This document shows positions 1-11,102 of a stretch of 64,000 nucleotides of DNA, one piece after another (the stretch's first letter is position 1; every line of letters begins with the position of its first letter). Under the pieces are notes generated by a model that made no database searches, was not told the origin of the DNA, and saw only the letters and a program-made list of their open reading frames with translations. A program made the translations under genes and the position numbers. This stretch comes from Hyaloraphidium curvatum (lineage: Eukaryota; Monoblepharomycota; Hyaloraphidiomycetes; Hyaloraphidiales; Hyaloraphidiaceae), in NCBI GenBank assembly GCA_025558095.1, contig JAIVFI010000012.1, positions 434,001-498,000 on the forward strand, read 5' to 3'.

Positions 1-50
1 CTTGGCTTCGCCGATCGGCGGCTGATCCTTCCTTCTGCCGCTGTTGTCAG

Positions 51-1071
51 TGGGTCAAGGACTGTACACCAAGTGCACCCAGATTGCCGCGCAAGAGCTC
101 GGAGTGCCGCACGACTCGGTGTTTACCTCCGAATCTTCTACCAACACCGTTCCGAACACCGTTCCGACGGCTGCTTCGGCAGGCAGCGATTTGAATGGCT
201 ATGCGGTGAGCATTGGTCCGTCGTGGTGTCGCGCTCGTCCTAATGTGGTTTTAGGTTTACAATGCGTGCAAAGAGTTGAATGAGCGCCTCAAGCCTTATC
301 GTGAGAAGCTCGGACCGGACGCATCAATGGCTGCCCTCGCCTCTGCGGCTTTCATGGACCGCGTCAACCTGTCGGCGACCGGATTCTGGGGCCCGCCCGA
401 GCTCGGATACGTCTGGCGCAGCTACGACGAAGGCGGGGGACGCGACGACGAGGGCAAGGTTGGTCCCCTGTTCATGTACTTCACTCAGGGCGTGGCGGCC
501 AGTGAAGTCGAGGTGGACATCCTTACTGGAGACCACACGGTGCTCCGAACGGACATCAAGATGGATGTTGGAAAGAGCCTGAACCCAGCCATCGATTACG
601 GGCAAATCGAAGGGGCGTTCGTGCAAGGGATGGGGTGGTCGACGATCGAAGAGTCTCTGTGGCTCAAGAACGGAGCCATCTTCACTGCCGGACCTGGAAC
701 CTACAAGATCCCCGGTTTCGCGGACACGCCGCAACAGTTCCACGTGCGTTTGCTCAAGGGAGTCGAATGGCCGAACCTCAAGTCCATTCGCTCATCGAAA
801 GGCATCGGAGTGGGTGCGGCCGCCGTACGAGCTGCGTTTCCCCGACTGACGTTGGCGATAGGAACCTCCGCTGTTCCTGGGGTGCTCCGTCGCGATCGCC
901 ATCCGCGACGCCCTTCGATCGGCGCGCGCCGATGCCGGGATCGACGACGTCCAGGACTTCCGCCTTCCGCTCACTTCTGAGCGGATTCGGCTCGCGGCGG
1001 GCGACTTTTTGGCGCAGAAGGGCAAGGTGGAGGCGAAGGAGGGCCAGAAGGGTTGGTTCGTTCCGTTTTGA
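51..1071 (+). CDS. XDH: Xanthine dehydrogenase, C-terminal part (5' end outside window)
   Basis: Molybdopterin-domain end of xanthine dehydrogenase, which oxidises hypoxanthine and xanthine to urate in purine catabolism. Three exons are visible: 51-205, 255-809 and 862-1071, with GT-AG introns of 49 and 52 bp. The first visible exon starts after TTGTCAG and would complete the family's MGQGLxTK motif. Other landmarks are SSTNTVPNT, LNPAIDYGQIEGAFVQGMG, GTYKIPGF and, across intron 2, SSKGIGEPPLFLG with IRDA. About 306 residues are present; the family is about 1,300, so most of the gene lies to the left. Bases 1-50 look like intron. The next gene on the same strand is another purine catabolic enzyme. 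The identification rests on remembered family motifs and is secure. Confidence 0.93.
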
Positions 1072-1257
1072 GCGGCTCGCACGCGGTCTGGAGGAGAGCT
1101 GTAGTAGCTGATTGAATGATCTGTCGCATTGCTGGACGGAATTGAAGATAGAAGGAAGAGGAACAGGGCCTCGGGAGTCATTTGCGCTTCAGCGTGCGTG
1201 GATGACGGGGTGTCCTGTCATCTTGTCACGCACCACTGCGGCAATCTTCCCTGAATC

Positions 1258-1656
1258 ATGGCGTCTCGCGCCAAGCTGAGCACTCATGTTCTTGACACGA
1301 CCCATGGCATTCCGGCTGCGAACATGCGGGTAGATTTGTACTCCGTGTCGACCTCGCAGGACGGATCGCGTTCCCTGAACCACGTCAAGACTGTGCGGAC
1401 AAACTCGGACGGTCGCAACGACGGAGGCCCGCTCCTGTCCGCGGAGGAGCTGCGCGTTGGCGAATTCGAGCTGCATTTCCACGTGGCGGAGTACTTTAGC
1501 GCTTATCGCGCGGCGCACGGGGAACCGGCACCCTCCGCTGGGGTCTCGTTCCTGAACATCGTACCTATCGCTTTCGGAATCCCGGACGCTTCGCAAGGGT
1601 ATCACGTGCCATTGCTGTGTTCGGAATGGTCCTACTCGACCTACCGCGGAAGCTAG
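1258..1656 (+). CDS. 5-hydroxyisourate hydrolase (transthyretin-related protein)
   Basis: Single-exon gene of 132 codons, the usual size for HIU hydrolase. The enzyme hydrolyses 5-hydroxyisourate, the product of urate oxidase. The N-terminal [13 protein letters not shown] carries the first conserved His, RTNSDGR the conserved Arg, and the protein ends in YRGS, the C-terminal signature that separates HIUase from transthyretin. No peroxisomal PTS2 precedes the motif and the end is not an SKL-type PTS1, so a cytosolic location is likely. It lies 186 bp downstream of the xanthine dehydrogenase gene on the same strand; the two enzymes are two steps apart, with urate oxidase between them. Confidence 0.93.
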   Translation: MASRAKLSTHVLDTTHGIPAANMRVDLYSVSTSQDGSRSLNHVKTVRTNSDGRNDGGPLLSAEELRVGEFELHFHVAEYFSAYRAAHGEPAPSAGVSFLNIVPIAFGIPDASQGYHVPLLCSEWSYSTYRGS

Positions 1657-1849
1657 ACCTAGGCTGGGCTGCCCCTCCGGATTCGGGGGGAAAACGGACT
1701 GATGCGCGGATGGGTCACGAGCTTTGCAGCGTACGATCTAGATGTAGTCTAATGGCAATGACATCCGCTGGACTTGCCCGGTCAGGTCGACGGGGGACGC
1801 GCGGGCAATCGTCATCGCCAGAACCGCGGCGGAGCGCACATCACCCGAC

Positions 1850-2775
1850 ATGGCAGGCAGGCTCGTCTTTATCGGTACGCGGATGACGCTATCCTCTATC
1901 CGCGCGGATCCTGACGCGTTCCGCGGGCAGGCGGCGGCAACATGGGGGGCGCCATCATCGGCGGCCTCCTCGCCCGCAAGGTGTACGGAGCGGACGACAT
2001 CGTGGTCTCGGAGCCCCATAAACCCGCTGCGGACGCGTTGAAGGAGCGCTACCACGTGCGCATCGCAAAGGACAACAGCGATGCGGTCAACGGCCCCGAC
2101 GGCGTGCCCGCGGATGTTGTCGTCCTCGCCGTCAAGCCCCAGGTGCTCCGAAGCGTCTGCGAGGCGCTCGCACCGGCCGTGCAGAAGCACAAACCGCTGG
2201 TGCTGTCGATCGCCGCAGGGATCCGCGCCGTGGACATTGGGCGGTGGCTGGGCGACGCCGGGGACGGCTCGAGCCCCGTCGCCGTGGTCCGCTCCATGCC
2301 CAACACGCCTGCGCTGCTCGGACAGGGCGCCGCGGGAATGTTTGCGTCTCCTGCCGTCTCGGAGCAGCAAAAAACGCGGGCCGTGACCATCATGGAGGCC
2401 GTGTCGCCGCAGGTACACTGGGTGCCCCAGGAGTCGCTGATCGACGTCGTCACGGCGCTTTCGGGTTCCGGCCCGGCGTACTTCTTCCTCATGGTGGAGG
2501 CCCTCGAAGATGCCGCGGTGAAGCTGGGCCTTTCGCGCGAGGTGGCTCGCGCGCTGGCCGCCCAGACCTGCGTGGGAGCGGGCTTGATGGTGATCGATCA
2601 GAACAAGGAAGGCGTGGACCCGGCCGAGCTCCGCAGGCGGGTAACGAGCCCGCAGGGCACCACCGAGGCCGGCGTCAAAGTGCTGGAAGGCATGGGCTTC
2701 CGGGATATCGTTGCCAAGTGCGTCGACGCCGCCAACAACCGGGGCATCGAGCTGGGCGACGTTTTTGGCAAGTGA
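1850..2775 (+). CDS. PRO3: Pyrroline-5-carboxylate reductase
   Basis: Last step of proline synthesis: NAD(P)H-dependent reduction of pyrroline-5-carboxylate. Exon 1 is only 1850-1874 (25 nt, start MAGRLVFIG). A 56-bp intron (1875-1930, GTACGC..GGGCAG) splits the Rossmann glycine motif, which after splicing reads FIGGGNMGGAI. Exon 2 runs 1931-2775. Other landmarks are VVLAVKPQ, VRSMPNTPALLGQGA, the signature ALSGSGPAYFF and, near the end, RRRVTSPQGTTEAG. The spliced product is 289 residues, typical for the family. Starting at the ATG at 1942 would delete the nucleotide-binding loop, so the short first exon is required. Confidence 0.94.
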
Positions 2776-2861
2776 GGTGCGGCGGGCCATCGCAGGATCT
2801 TCGTCGTGCTGATCCCATGGCGCTATAGGGACGCTTCGATGAAGATGTAGGATTCCCCGGG

Positions 2862-3793
2862 TTACAGGTTGTTGGCGAGCCCAATCTTCTCCAGATATGC
2901 CTGCCATCCGGCATTCCTGTACTCTTCGCCCCGCTTCCGAAGCTCCTCCGGGTTCCCCACTGCTCCGGCGTAAATCCCGCGTCCGACGATGATGACGTCG
3001 CAGCCGGCCTCGACCAACACTTGGCGCGGCGTCCGGTACTGCTGCCCCAGAGCGTCGCCCGTCGACGCCAAGGACACACCAGGCGTAAGGTACAGAAAGT
3101 CCTCCTCAGGGGAGCCGGAGCCCAGTCTCCGTTGCCCAATGAAGCCGATGACAAAGTCCCTGTTCCGCATCGCCATCCGGAACGTCTCTTCGGTGTATCG
3201 CTCGTCGATCAAGTTGCCGGCCGAGGACATCTCGGCCAGCAGCAGCAACCCGCGACCCAGCGGCAAGCCGGCTTCGGCCAAGCCCTTCACGATCCCTTCC
3301 CCGGGGAGAGGGTGGGCGTTGGTAATGTCGGCCCACGACGCGATTTTGTAGATGCCGGACTCGTACTGCAGCTTGACGGTGTTCCCTGCGGCGAGGCAAA
3401 CGGTTGGACACCCGTCCAGGGGCAGCAACGAGAGTATCCACCAATGTCGGCAAACTTTCGGTCCTCGAATATGAGAAAGTCGTGCCGCCGTGCGAGGTCG
3501 GCGAGCGCCGGGACCACCGACTCGTCAAAGTCGGCGAGGATGTCTATGTGCGTCTGCGACGCGGGACGGCGCGGGTGGGATCAGGAATTATCCATGCGAG
3601 CTGCCAGGAGTGAATCAACCTTGAGGACGCAGATGTAGGGGCCCAGGTGGTCCGCGATGGCCAGGAGGTCCGACTTCTTCGTGACGTCGGCCGAAACCGA
3701 GAGATTGGTCTTTTTCCGCTCGATAATCTCGAGCAGCCGGATCGCCGTAGCATTCTTGAAGCTTTTGGCCCGGGATCCGTACGTGCTCGCCAT
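2862..3793 (-). CDS. URA3: Orotidine 5'-phosphate decarboxylase
   Basis: Final step of UMP synthesis. Three exons on the minus strand: 3793-3620, 3553-3442 and 3385-2862, giving 269 residues, close to yeast Ura3. The catalytic lysine loop [13 protein letters not shown] ends exon 2, and [12 protein letters not shown] opens exon 3. The phosphate-binding end is [12 protein letters not shown]. The enzyme is a stand-alone decarboxylase, not fused to orotate phosphoribosyltransferase as in animals and plants, which supports a fungal host. The start ATG ([12 protein letters not shown]) is 124 bp from the divergently transcribed RCL1 start, so a shared promoter region is likely. Confidence 0.95.
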
Positions 3794-3917
3794 CGATTTG
3801 TGCTCGAAGAGGGAGGCAGGGCAACGCGCGAACCAATAACAATCAAATAGTGCAGAGGGGGGTCCCTCGGAACAGGCGATTGGAGCACCGGACTCGCAGC
3901 GGCAGACGGGCGAACGA

Positions 3918-5248
3918 ATGCCGCCGAAAGCAACTCTCGCTTTCGAGGGCCATGCGGCCTTCCGCCAACGCCTGGTCATGGCGACGCTGACGGGCAGGAC
4001 GGTTCGGATAGACCGGATACGGGCGGACGACGAGGACCAGCCGGGCCTCCGAGGTTGGAGCTGACAGCGAGTCGGCGATTCCTGTTGTGCTGATGGGCGT
4101 GGACAGACTTTGAGGTCAATTTCCTGCGCCTGCTGGAGAAGGTGACGAACGGCACCGCGATTGAAATCAACTACACCGGTCTGTGGGCCCGGTAATGCCG
4201 AAAGAGAAACGCCTTGCTCACGATGAGCTCCTCTTGTACCTCAGGCACCGCGGTGGTCTACCGCCCGGGCGTCATTACCGGCGGCAAGCTGCAGCACGAC
4301 TGCCCGGCGTCCCGGGCCATCGGCTACTTCCTGGAGGCCCTGATCCCCTTGGCCCCGTTCGCAAAGAAGCCGTTCGACATCACGCTGACCGGCGTCACCA
4401 ACGATGCTGTGGACGTTTCTGTGGACCGCATAAGGACGGTGCTGCTGCCCAACCTGCGGCGGCACATGAACCTCGACGCGGACAACGACTCGCTGGAGCT
4501 GCGGATCCTGAAACGGGGGGCACCGCCGTTGGGCGGCGGGGAAGTCAGGTTCGCCTGCCCAGTGTTGCGGTCTCTGAAGCCGGTGCAGTTCACGGAGCCG
4601 GGGAGGATAAAGAGGATCCGGGGCATCGCGTACGCGACAAGGATGTCGCCGCAGATGGCGAATAGGATCGTGGAGGCGAGCCGCGGGAAGCTGACGACTT
4701 TCATTCCGGACGTTTACGTCTACACCGACGTCTACAAGGGGGATGATTCGGGAAGGTGCGAGCCAATGCGGGAATCGGGGCGCACCAGCTTGGCTAAACT
4801 CCTTTCGTCTTGCAGATCCCCGGGATATGGACTGACTCTGGTTGCGGAGAGTACGACGGGGGCTCTTCTTTCCGCGGACTGTGCATTTTCGAAACCTGCG
4901 AAGCAGGAAGGGGACGGCAAGGAGGAGGCGTTGCCCGCCGCGCGGGTTTTCGAGACTCCCGAGGAGTTGGGGGAGTACGTGACGAACCTTTTGCTGGAGG
5001 AGATTGCGCAGGGCGGCTGCGTGGACTCGACGTGCCAGTGGCTCACGCTTCTCCTGATGGCCGCCGGCCCCGAGGACGTGAGCAAGGTCAGGCTGGGGAG
5101 CCTGACGGATTTTAGCGTGCAGTACCTGCGCGACATCCGGACGATCATGAACGTGCGGTTCAAGATCGCGGCCGATCCTGCGAACGGCACTGTGCTGCTC
5201 TCTTGCCTGGGCTCGGGGCTGCTCAACATCTCCAAATCGGCAGTGTAG
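3918..5248 (+). CDS. RCL1: RNA 3'-terminal phosphate cyclase-like protein, 18S rRNA processing
   Basis: Nucleolar SSU-processome factor acting in early pre-18S rRNA cleavage. Four exons: 3918-4053, 4107-4178, 4245-4755 and 4816-5248, 383 residues, the normal size. Landmarks are [13 protein letters not shown] near the start, then [16 protein letters not shown], the substrate-pocket [38 protein letters not shown] and [10 protein letters not shown]. The exon 1-2 join gives GLRDFE. Intron 3 (4756-4815) is exactly 60 nt with no in-frame stop, so unspliced RNA would stay open across it. The family is Rcl1 rather than the catalytic RtcA cyclase, judged from the close match to remembered Rcl1 proteins. 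Confidence 0.93.
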
Positions 5249-6157
5249 CTTCGTTCGGTTGGCACCTTTGGCTGCATGAAAAATAAAAGGAACGAGAAGA
5301 TCTTCTCGCCCGTCCGATCCGCAGAGCAGGAGGCCCGAGGCTCCCCCGCGGCCTCCGGACGGCCTAGGGGCCGGACCGGCGCTACCTCCCCGGACTCGGA
5401 CGCGCGACGACACCGACCACAGGGAGGGCAAGCACGAAGCTTTGAGCGCCGCGGACCGCGAGGCCCGCTTCGCTTCCCCCCTGCCGCGTACGGCCGCGGC
5501 CCTCGCCCGGCGAGACGCCGGTCCCCTCTCGGTGCCCCGTCCTCGGCCGCCGGAGCGGACGGCGACCGTGTCCGCAGCAGTCAGGCAAGCGCAAACCCGG
5601 AGGCGGGATCCGCAGGCTGTACGCCTTTGGTTTTGGTTCGCGCGGCGACGCGTCGCCGGCGGGCGGTGGAAAGGCCTGTCCCAAAGCACCGCCCCGGCGG
5701 GGCGCCGCGGCAGCCCCGCCGTCCCGAGGTCGCCCGAGGGCGCCTTCAGCCTCGCACTTAGGGTTAGTTTCTGCCGGGCGGGCGGCGGGCGCGGTGGCCG
5801 CGGACGCATCCGCCGCCGACCCGCCGCCCGCCCGGTGGAAAAGCCATGGGGCGAGCGGGCGCCTCCGGGCACTGGCTGCCGGGGTTGCCGGCGGGCGGAC
5901 GGGAATCCGACCGCCCTCTCTGCGCGGGCCTGCTGTGCGGACCGGGCGCCGGCCCCGCGGGGGGCGGCAATCCGCGTGGCGGCCGCGTGCGGCACGCTCT
6001 TACCGATTTACCGGCGCGTCCCGGGCCCGCCCTCTTGGCGCTCTCGCGGTGGACGCCCGCGTCGAAAGCACATTCGACGAGTGGGGGCGGCCGTCCCATC
6101 CATCATTCCTCCCTTGCCCGACGGGCAAATGTACGGTCTATTGCATCAGCCCCCGTC
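5249..6157. other. GC-rich intergenic region between convergent genes, no gene recognised
   Basis: This 909-bp stretch lies between the 3' ends of RCL1 (+) and the next gene (-). It is far longer than most gaps in this window and very CpG-rich. Long open frames exist on both strands, but none shows recognisable motifs or credible splice structure. At 5758-5767 there is TTAGGGTTAG, a telomere-repeat-like or telo-box-like decamer. It could hold long 3' UTRs or an unrecognised non-coding RNA. Confidence 0.4.
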
Positions 6158-7644
6158 TCATCTCAGGGTGCCCTGGAACACCGCATCGCGTGCGGCGTAC
6201 TTTGGCAGCGTGACCGCCGCGGCCTCGATCACGCTGCGGTCCGAGAAGAGCTGGTGCGGCTCGGCCCTCGCCGCCAGCGCGGCCAGGTTCCGCTCCAGGG
6301 TTTTCGCTGGTGTGGCAGGTGAGCTCGATTCGCACGGAAGGCGTGTAACGCGACGCACCGGCCTCGACCTCCTCCTTGGACGGCGCCGCGTCGGCCGACT
6401 TCGCCAGCCTCGCCGTCTGCAGCGCGTGCAGCTTTCTGAGCAACACCGCGTTCTCCTCCACCAGCCTCGTGCCCTCGTCCTCCACGTCCCCGGCCATCTC
6501 CCGCAGCAAGTCGATGTCCACGCCTTCGCGCGCCCAGGCCTCCTTGTCCGACGGGTCCGGCAGGGCCTCGTGGCCATTGGCCGTGGGCTTGACGCCGTTC
6601 GGCACCGTCGACGGGGCGGGTGCGGCGGCGACCGGAGGCACCGCTTCGCCAGTCGGGGCTGCCGGGGCCGCCGGGGTCGCGGCGGCCTTTTTCGCCGCGT
6701 TGGCGCCCTTGGACGCGTCGCCGTCGCGTTCCCTCCTCCGCGGCTTGGTAAAAAGGCGCGCCTCGTGCGAGTTGGCGTCGGAGCCCTCGTAATCCATACT
6801 GGGCGCGAAGGAGGAAAACTCGCCATAGTCGAGGTAGGCGACTGCAAGTTGCATTCAGCCGTATGACTGGCAAGCGCCGTTCCGAACGACTTACCGGGGT
6901 GCAGAGGTTTCGGTTTCCACGGCGGAGGGGGCAGCTCGAATTTCTCGGCGTCGGCGCCGAGTGTGAGCTCGCCAGAGGGGTCGTTGGTCGGGACCAGGCC
7001 CGACGGAGTGGGGATTACGGTGCCGACCTTGACGTGCGGGGCTGCGTCGGAGGGTGGGTCAGTTGCTGTCGCTTTGAAGCCCACGACGCGCCGACCCACG
7101 GAGGGAGGAGATATCCGAGGCCGTTATCGGCTTCCTGGCTGCCCCGGTGTACTGAATGGAGCCGTCGCTGTTTATGAGAAAGAGGTACTGGGACTTTTGG
7201 ACCGTCCACGGCCCCTCCGGTTCCTCGCCTGCGGGAAAAGTCAGCCGAGGCCGCCGAGCAAGCAGAGAGCTGCCTGCCTTTGTCGGCGAACGGCGACGAG
7301 GGCGGCGAGCCGGCCCGTTCGCGGTGCAGCCGGTAGTAGTTTATCAGCGAGGTCCCGGCGGCGAGCAAGCGCTGCGCCTTCTCGCGGTTCGGCGAGCCGC
7401 GGGGCTGGGCATTGAACACGGCGGCGTGCAGCGCGCGGAGGGCGCGCTCGAGGTCGTCCAGCGAGGCGAGCGAGGCCTCCTTGATCGACGACAGCCGCTG
7501 GGCCGCCGACACCGAGCCCTTGAGCGGCAGCGACTCGTCGACGCGGTGCAGCACGCGCAGCACGGCGGCGATCTCGTCGGCGTCGGGCCGCTCGCGGTCG
7601 GGCTGCTCGTCGCGCCGCCGCTTGCGGACCTGGCGGGAGGACAT
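6158..7644 (-). CDS. Unrecognised multi-exon protein with coiled coil and A/P-rich linker
   Basis: Reconstructed by eye as about five exons. Exon 1 starts MSSRQVRKRRRDEQ, a basic NLS-like start, and contains an alpha-helical region rich in Leu and Ala. The next exon opens GEEPEGPWTVQKSQ and includes INSDGSIQYTGAARKPIT; then PPHVKVGTVIPTPSGLVP; then VAYLDYGEFSSFAP followed by an Ala/Pro-rich linker and the helix RLVEENAVLLRKLHALQ. The last exon is AKTLERNLAALAARAEPHQL, ending AVFQGTLR. The exon 1 to 2 junction works best with a GC-AG intron (AAAG|GCAGGC). I do not recognise the family. The frame is coherent across four splices, so it is a real gene, probably nuclear. It is divergent from the CTD-phosphatase gene (159 bp apart). 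Confidence 0.75.
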
Positions 7645-7803
7645 TGTGGTTTGAACGTCGTCTGGTCGTCTGTATCAAAAACTCGCGAGCCTAGAGCCAG
7701 GCTGACATCGATGCACCACCACGATTCTAGCACTAGCACAACCGCGTCCCTGACGACCACACTCTTGCGCGCTTGACGCCGCCCTCCGAGGACACGCGTC
7801 GCA

Positions 7804-9001
7804 ATGGCGTCCGCCTCAGTGCCCGCCGACCCCGTGGTGGTCGCGCCGTCTCCGAGTCCGCCGGATGCGCCGCTCCCGGCGGAACCCGACGAGAACGGCG
7901 GCCCCGCGGGCGTCATCGCCTCGGTCGCGCCGTCCTCGGCAACCGCGCCGCCGCCATCTCGAGCCGCGCAGCAGGCCGCCGCGGCAGCCGCCGCCTCCGC
8001 GCCGCCCGCGCCGCCCGCGGCAAATAAGCCGCCCCCCGCGCGCCGGCGCACGGGGTTCGTCGCGAACCTGTTCGCGTGCTGCTGCGGCGCAGCGGACGAC
8101 TCGGACATCGCAGACGCGCGGCCGCAACCGCCGCCAAGCGGCCCGCGAACGGCGCCCCCGCCGCCCGCGAAACCGGACTACGACCCCTCGCCCCCCCCGT
8201 CGGACGCGGCGGCCGCCTCGGTGCAGGCCGACGGCGCGGCTGCGGATGCGGACAATGCGGACGGCGCGGCCCTGCCGCCACCGGAGCGCAAATGGCTGCT
8301 GCGTCCGCTGGCGCCCGGGGACACGGGCAAGAAGTGCCTCGTGCTCGACCTGGACGAGACGCTCGTCCATTCCTCCTTCAAGGTGCGTCGGCATCGCCGC
8401 TGCGGTGTCTCGTCGCACGCTGACGCGTTCGAAGGCCATCCCCCACGCCGATTTCGTCATCCCCGTCGAGATCGAGTCGCAGGTCCACAACGTGTACGTG
8501 CTCAAGCGGCCGTACGTGGACCCCTTCCTCAAGCGGATGGCCGAGATTTACGAGATCGTGGTCTTCACGGCCAGCCTGGCCAAGGTGGGCCGGGATGCCG
8601 CGCGACGCGTGGGAACGCGCTGACCGCAACCCCAGTACGCGGACCCGGTCCTCGACATCCTCGACCGCCACAAGGTCGTCAACCACCGCCTGTTCCGCGA
8701 GGCCTGCATACACCACAAGGGGAACTACGTCAAGGACCTGTCGCAGCTGGGACGCGACCTGAAGAGCGTCATCATCATCGACAACTCGCCGGCGTCGTAT
8801 ATGTTCCATACCACGAACGCCATCCCTATCACGTCGTGGTTTAACGACGTCAACGATACCGAGCTGCTGGATTTGATACCCTTCCTGGAGGACCTGAACA
8901 AGGTTGGCCACCGCCCTATTGCACCCTCCCGTCCGGGCTAACGCGTTCTTGCCCAGTGCGATAACGTTCAGCTCATTTTGGACCAGACTACTAGTGAATG
9001 A
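7804..9001 (+). CDS. SCP/Psr-like HAD phosphatase (CTD small phosphatase family)
   Basis: FCP/SCP-type HAD phosphatase that removes phosphate from Ser or Thr. Four exons, 7804-8382, 8435-8584, 8636-8902 and 8957-9001, give 346 residues. The first ~170 residues are Ala/Pro-rich and low complexity, with a Cys cluster [11 protein letters not shown]. The catalytic DxDxT motif is [12 protein letters not shown], followed by [28 protein letters not shown] and [15 protein letters not shown]. The Cys cluster resembles the palmitoylated N-terminus of yeast Psr1/Psr2, so plasma-membrane anchoring is possible, but here the cluster is internal. Psr1-like and nuclear SCP-like roles cannot be separated from sequence alone. 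Confidence 0.9.
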
Positions 9002-9112
9002 ATGCCGCGGCGTCTTCTGCGATCGGGGTGCGGGGGTAATCGGGCGGTCGAGGTAATTTAATACCCTCTTGTACAGATGCGCACGGAAGGCATAGATGCT
9101 TCAATGGGCTGT

Positions 9113-10985
9113 TCATCGCCTCGCGCTCTCCTTTTCCCGGCGCTTTTTGACCGCCTTGGGAACCTTGGTCTTGCGCTTTTCCCGGCGCTCCTCCTTCGCC
9201 TGCGCTTTGCGCTCCCGCTTCTGCTCCTTATCTTCCAGCCGCTTTAGTCCCGTCGGTTTGGTGCCTTGGGGCTTTTCCGCCCCATGCGAGCCCTCGGAGC
9301 CCTCAGAATCCGACGAGTCCGACCCACTGTCCCCCTCCCCAGCGTCCTCCGGAATATGCGCCTCCGTCGCTGCTGGTCGCTCGTTTTCATCGCCATCAGC
9401 AGCAGCAGCCCGCGGAGCGGCCGCCACCTGCACGCCCGTCACGTTGCCGTACTCGAGCCTCTCGCCCCTCGCCAGCCGCGACGTCTCCTTCTCCACGTCC
9501 ACGACGTCGTCCAGGGTCCGGGGGATGAAAATGCTCTTGAACACCTCCTCCTGCACCTGGCTCTCGGCCAGCTCGGTCTCGGTCTCGGTGCCGGCCCTGG
9601 CGGCCGCCGAGGCGAGGAGGTGCGAGAGCCAGAGGTCCACGAGCGCCGCCTCGGGGTCGTCCCCGGACAGCCGGTCCAGTGCGCCGTTGCCCAGTTCCCG
9701 CCACGCGGCGGCAGCGATCGTCGCCGCGTCGGAAACGACGAACTCGAAAAGCGTCCGAAGGGAGAGGATCGGGCCGGCCGTCCGCTTCCCGAAAAACTCG
9801 CACACGTTGATGCAGTCCTTCCGGAGGAACTCCATCGCGTGCGGATGGTCGTGCTCGACCGATTGGGAGACGTCGATGATGTAAAGGCGGCCGTCCAGGT
9901 GTCTGATCGGTAGGGTCAGCGGGCGGCCGTTGCCAACGAGCCTTGGAGACTCACAGTATGTTGTACTCGCTCAGATCGGCATGCACGAGCCGGCACTTGT
10001 GGTAAATCACCCACATGGCCTTTACAAGCTCGACGTAGAGCCTGGACCACTCCTCCGGCGCCTCCACCGGCGCATCCTTGAGCCTCGGAGCCGGCCAACC
10101 CCGATCGTCCCCGACAAACGACATGACCAGCACGTGGCTCTTGAGCGCAAACGTCTCCGGGCTCGGTATCCCGGCCTGGTGTATCCTCTTCAGGTTCCTC
10201 ATCTCCTTCTCGGCCCACACCTTGACCATCTTGCGCGGGTTGTGCTTGGCGTAGCCGTTGCGGAACCTGAACTCGTCCTTGACGTACCGGTCCCGGTCCT
10301 TGAACACCAGGATCGACGTTTTGTACACCTTGATGGCATAGTGCCGGCCCTGCGCGTCCGTGGCGTGGTACACGTTTGCCTCCTTGCCGGTGCTTACGCA
10401 GCCGTTGATCTCCTCCACCACGCCGTTCTTGACCAGCTTCAGGAGAATGGCACGGGTGCGCGGGTCCAGGACCTGCTCCGTGGTCGCGCGGTTCGCCTTG
10501 TCCACCTTCCGGATCGCGGGGCCCTCGGCCTTCCTCGCGCTGGCCTTGATGCTCGCCGCCGCCGCGGACGAGTACATGTCCGGCGCGTCCATGTCGTCCA
10601 TCCTGATCCGGCTCCCGTAGACCCGGTTCAGCTCGGCAATGTTCTGCTCCCGCATTTGCTTCGTCGCTTTCGGGGCCGCCGGTGCGGGGTTCACGTTTCG
10701 TCGACCGGTCCGGAGGCCATTGAAGCGCTTGGTAAAATCGCCCGTGGCTTCGTCCCAGTCGTCCTCGTAGACCGCCAGCGTCTCCTCGGCGTCCTCCCGG
10801 GGCTGAGCAGAAGCGGGCCGGTCGACCGGGGCCGGGGAGGCAAACGCGCCCTCGTCGCCGCCCAGCGAGTCCTCGTCGCTGTCGTCCGAATCGCTGAAAA
10901 CCTCATCGTCGACCCTCCAGACCAGCGGAGCCGCCAGCTCGGGTGCGGACATTTCTGTTGGCTTGTTGTCACTCCTGTCACTCAT
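9113..10985 (-). CDS. RIO1: RIO1 atypical protein kinase, 40S ribosome maturation
   Basis: RIO1 kinase/ATPase acts in the final cytoplasmic maturation of the 40S subunit. Two exons, 10985-9955 and 9902-9113, give 606 residues. An acidic N-terminal region precedes the RIO domain. Its nucleotide loop is GCVSTGKEANVYHA, the lysine strand HYAIKVYKTSILVFKDRDRY, the catalytic loop CRLVHADLSEYNIL and the metal-binding strand LYIIDVSQSVEHDHP. The intron falls just after SEYNIL. The C-terminus is a long basic tail (KKRREKESARR) typical of RIO1. The start MSDRSDNKPTEM was chosen because the frame further upstream runs antisense through the next gene. Confidence 0.94.
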
Positions 10986-11102
10986 CAGACCTGACTCCTT
11001 CGCGTGCTCCACGCAGCGCGCGCGCTCTCTACGGCGGCGCGCGTCCGCCCGAATCGCGGGAGCTGCAACTCGTCGGCCGCAAACGGAGGAGTACGGGAAA
11101 GG

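Noticed and set aside
1738-2907. 389-codon minus-strand frame
   Set aside because: A shadow of the pyrroline-5-carboxylate reductase gene, with no motifs of its own.
5758-5767. Interstitial telomere
   Set aside because: Only about one and a half TTAGGG units are present; too short to be a telomeric tract.
4241-5995. 584-codon open frame on the minus strand
   Set aside because: It is antisense to RCL1 exons and the GC-rich gap, is Arg/Pro/Ala-rich and has no family motifs; high GC content removes stop codons.
5442-6866. 474-codon open frame on the plus strand
   Set aside because: It has Arg-rich GC-driven composition and overlaps in antisense the spliced minus-strand gene at 6158-7644.
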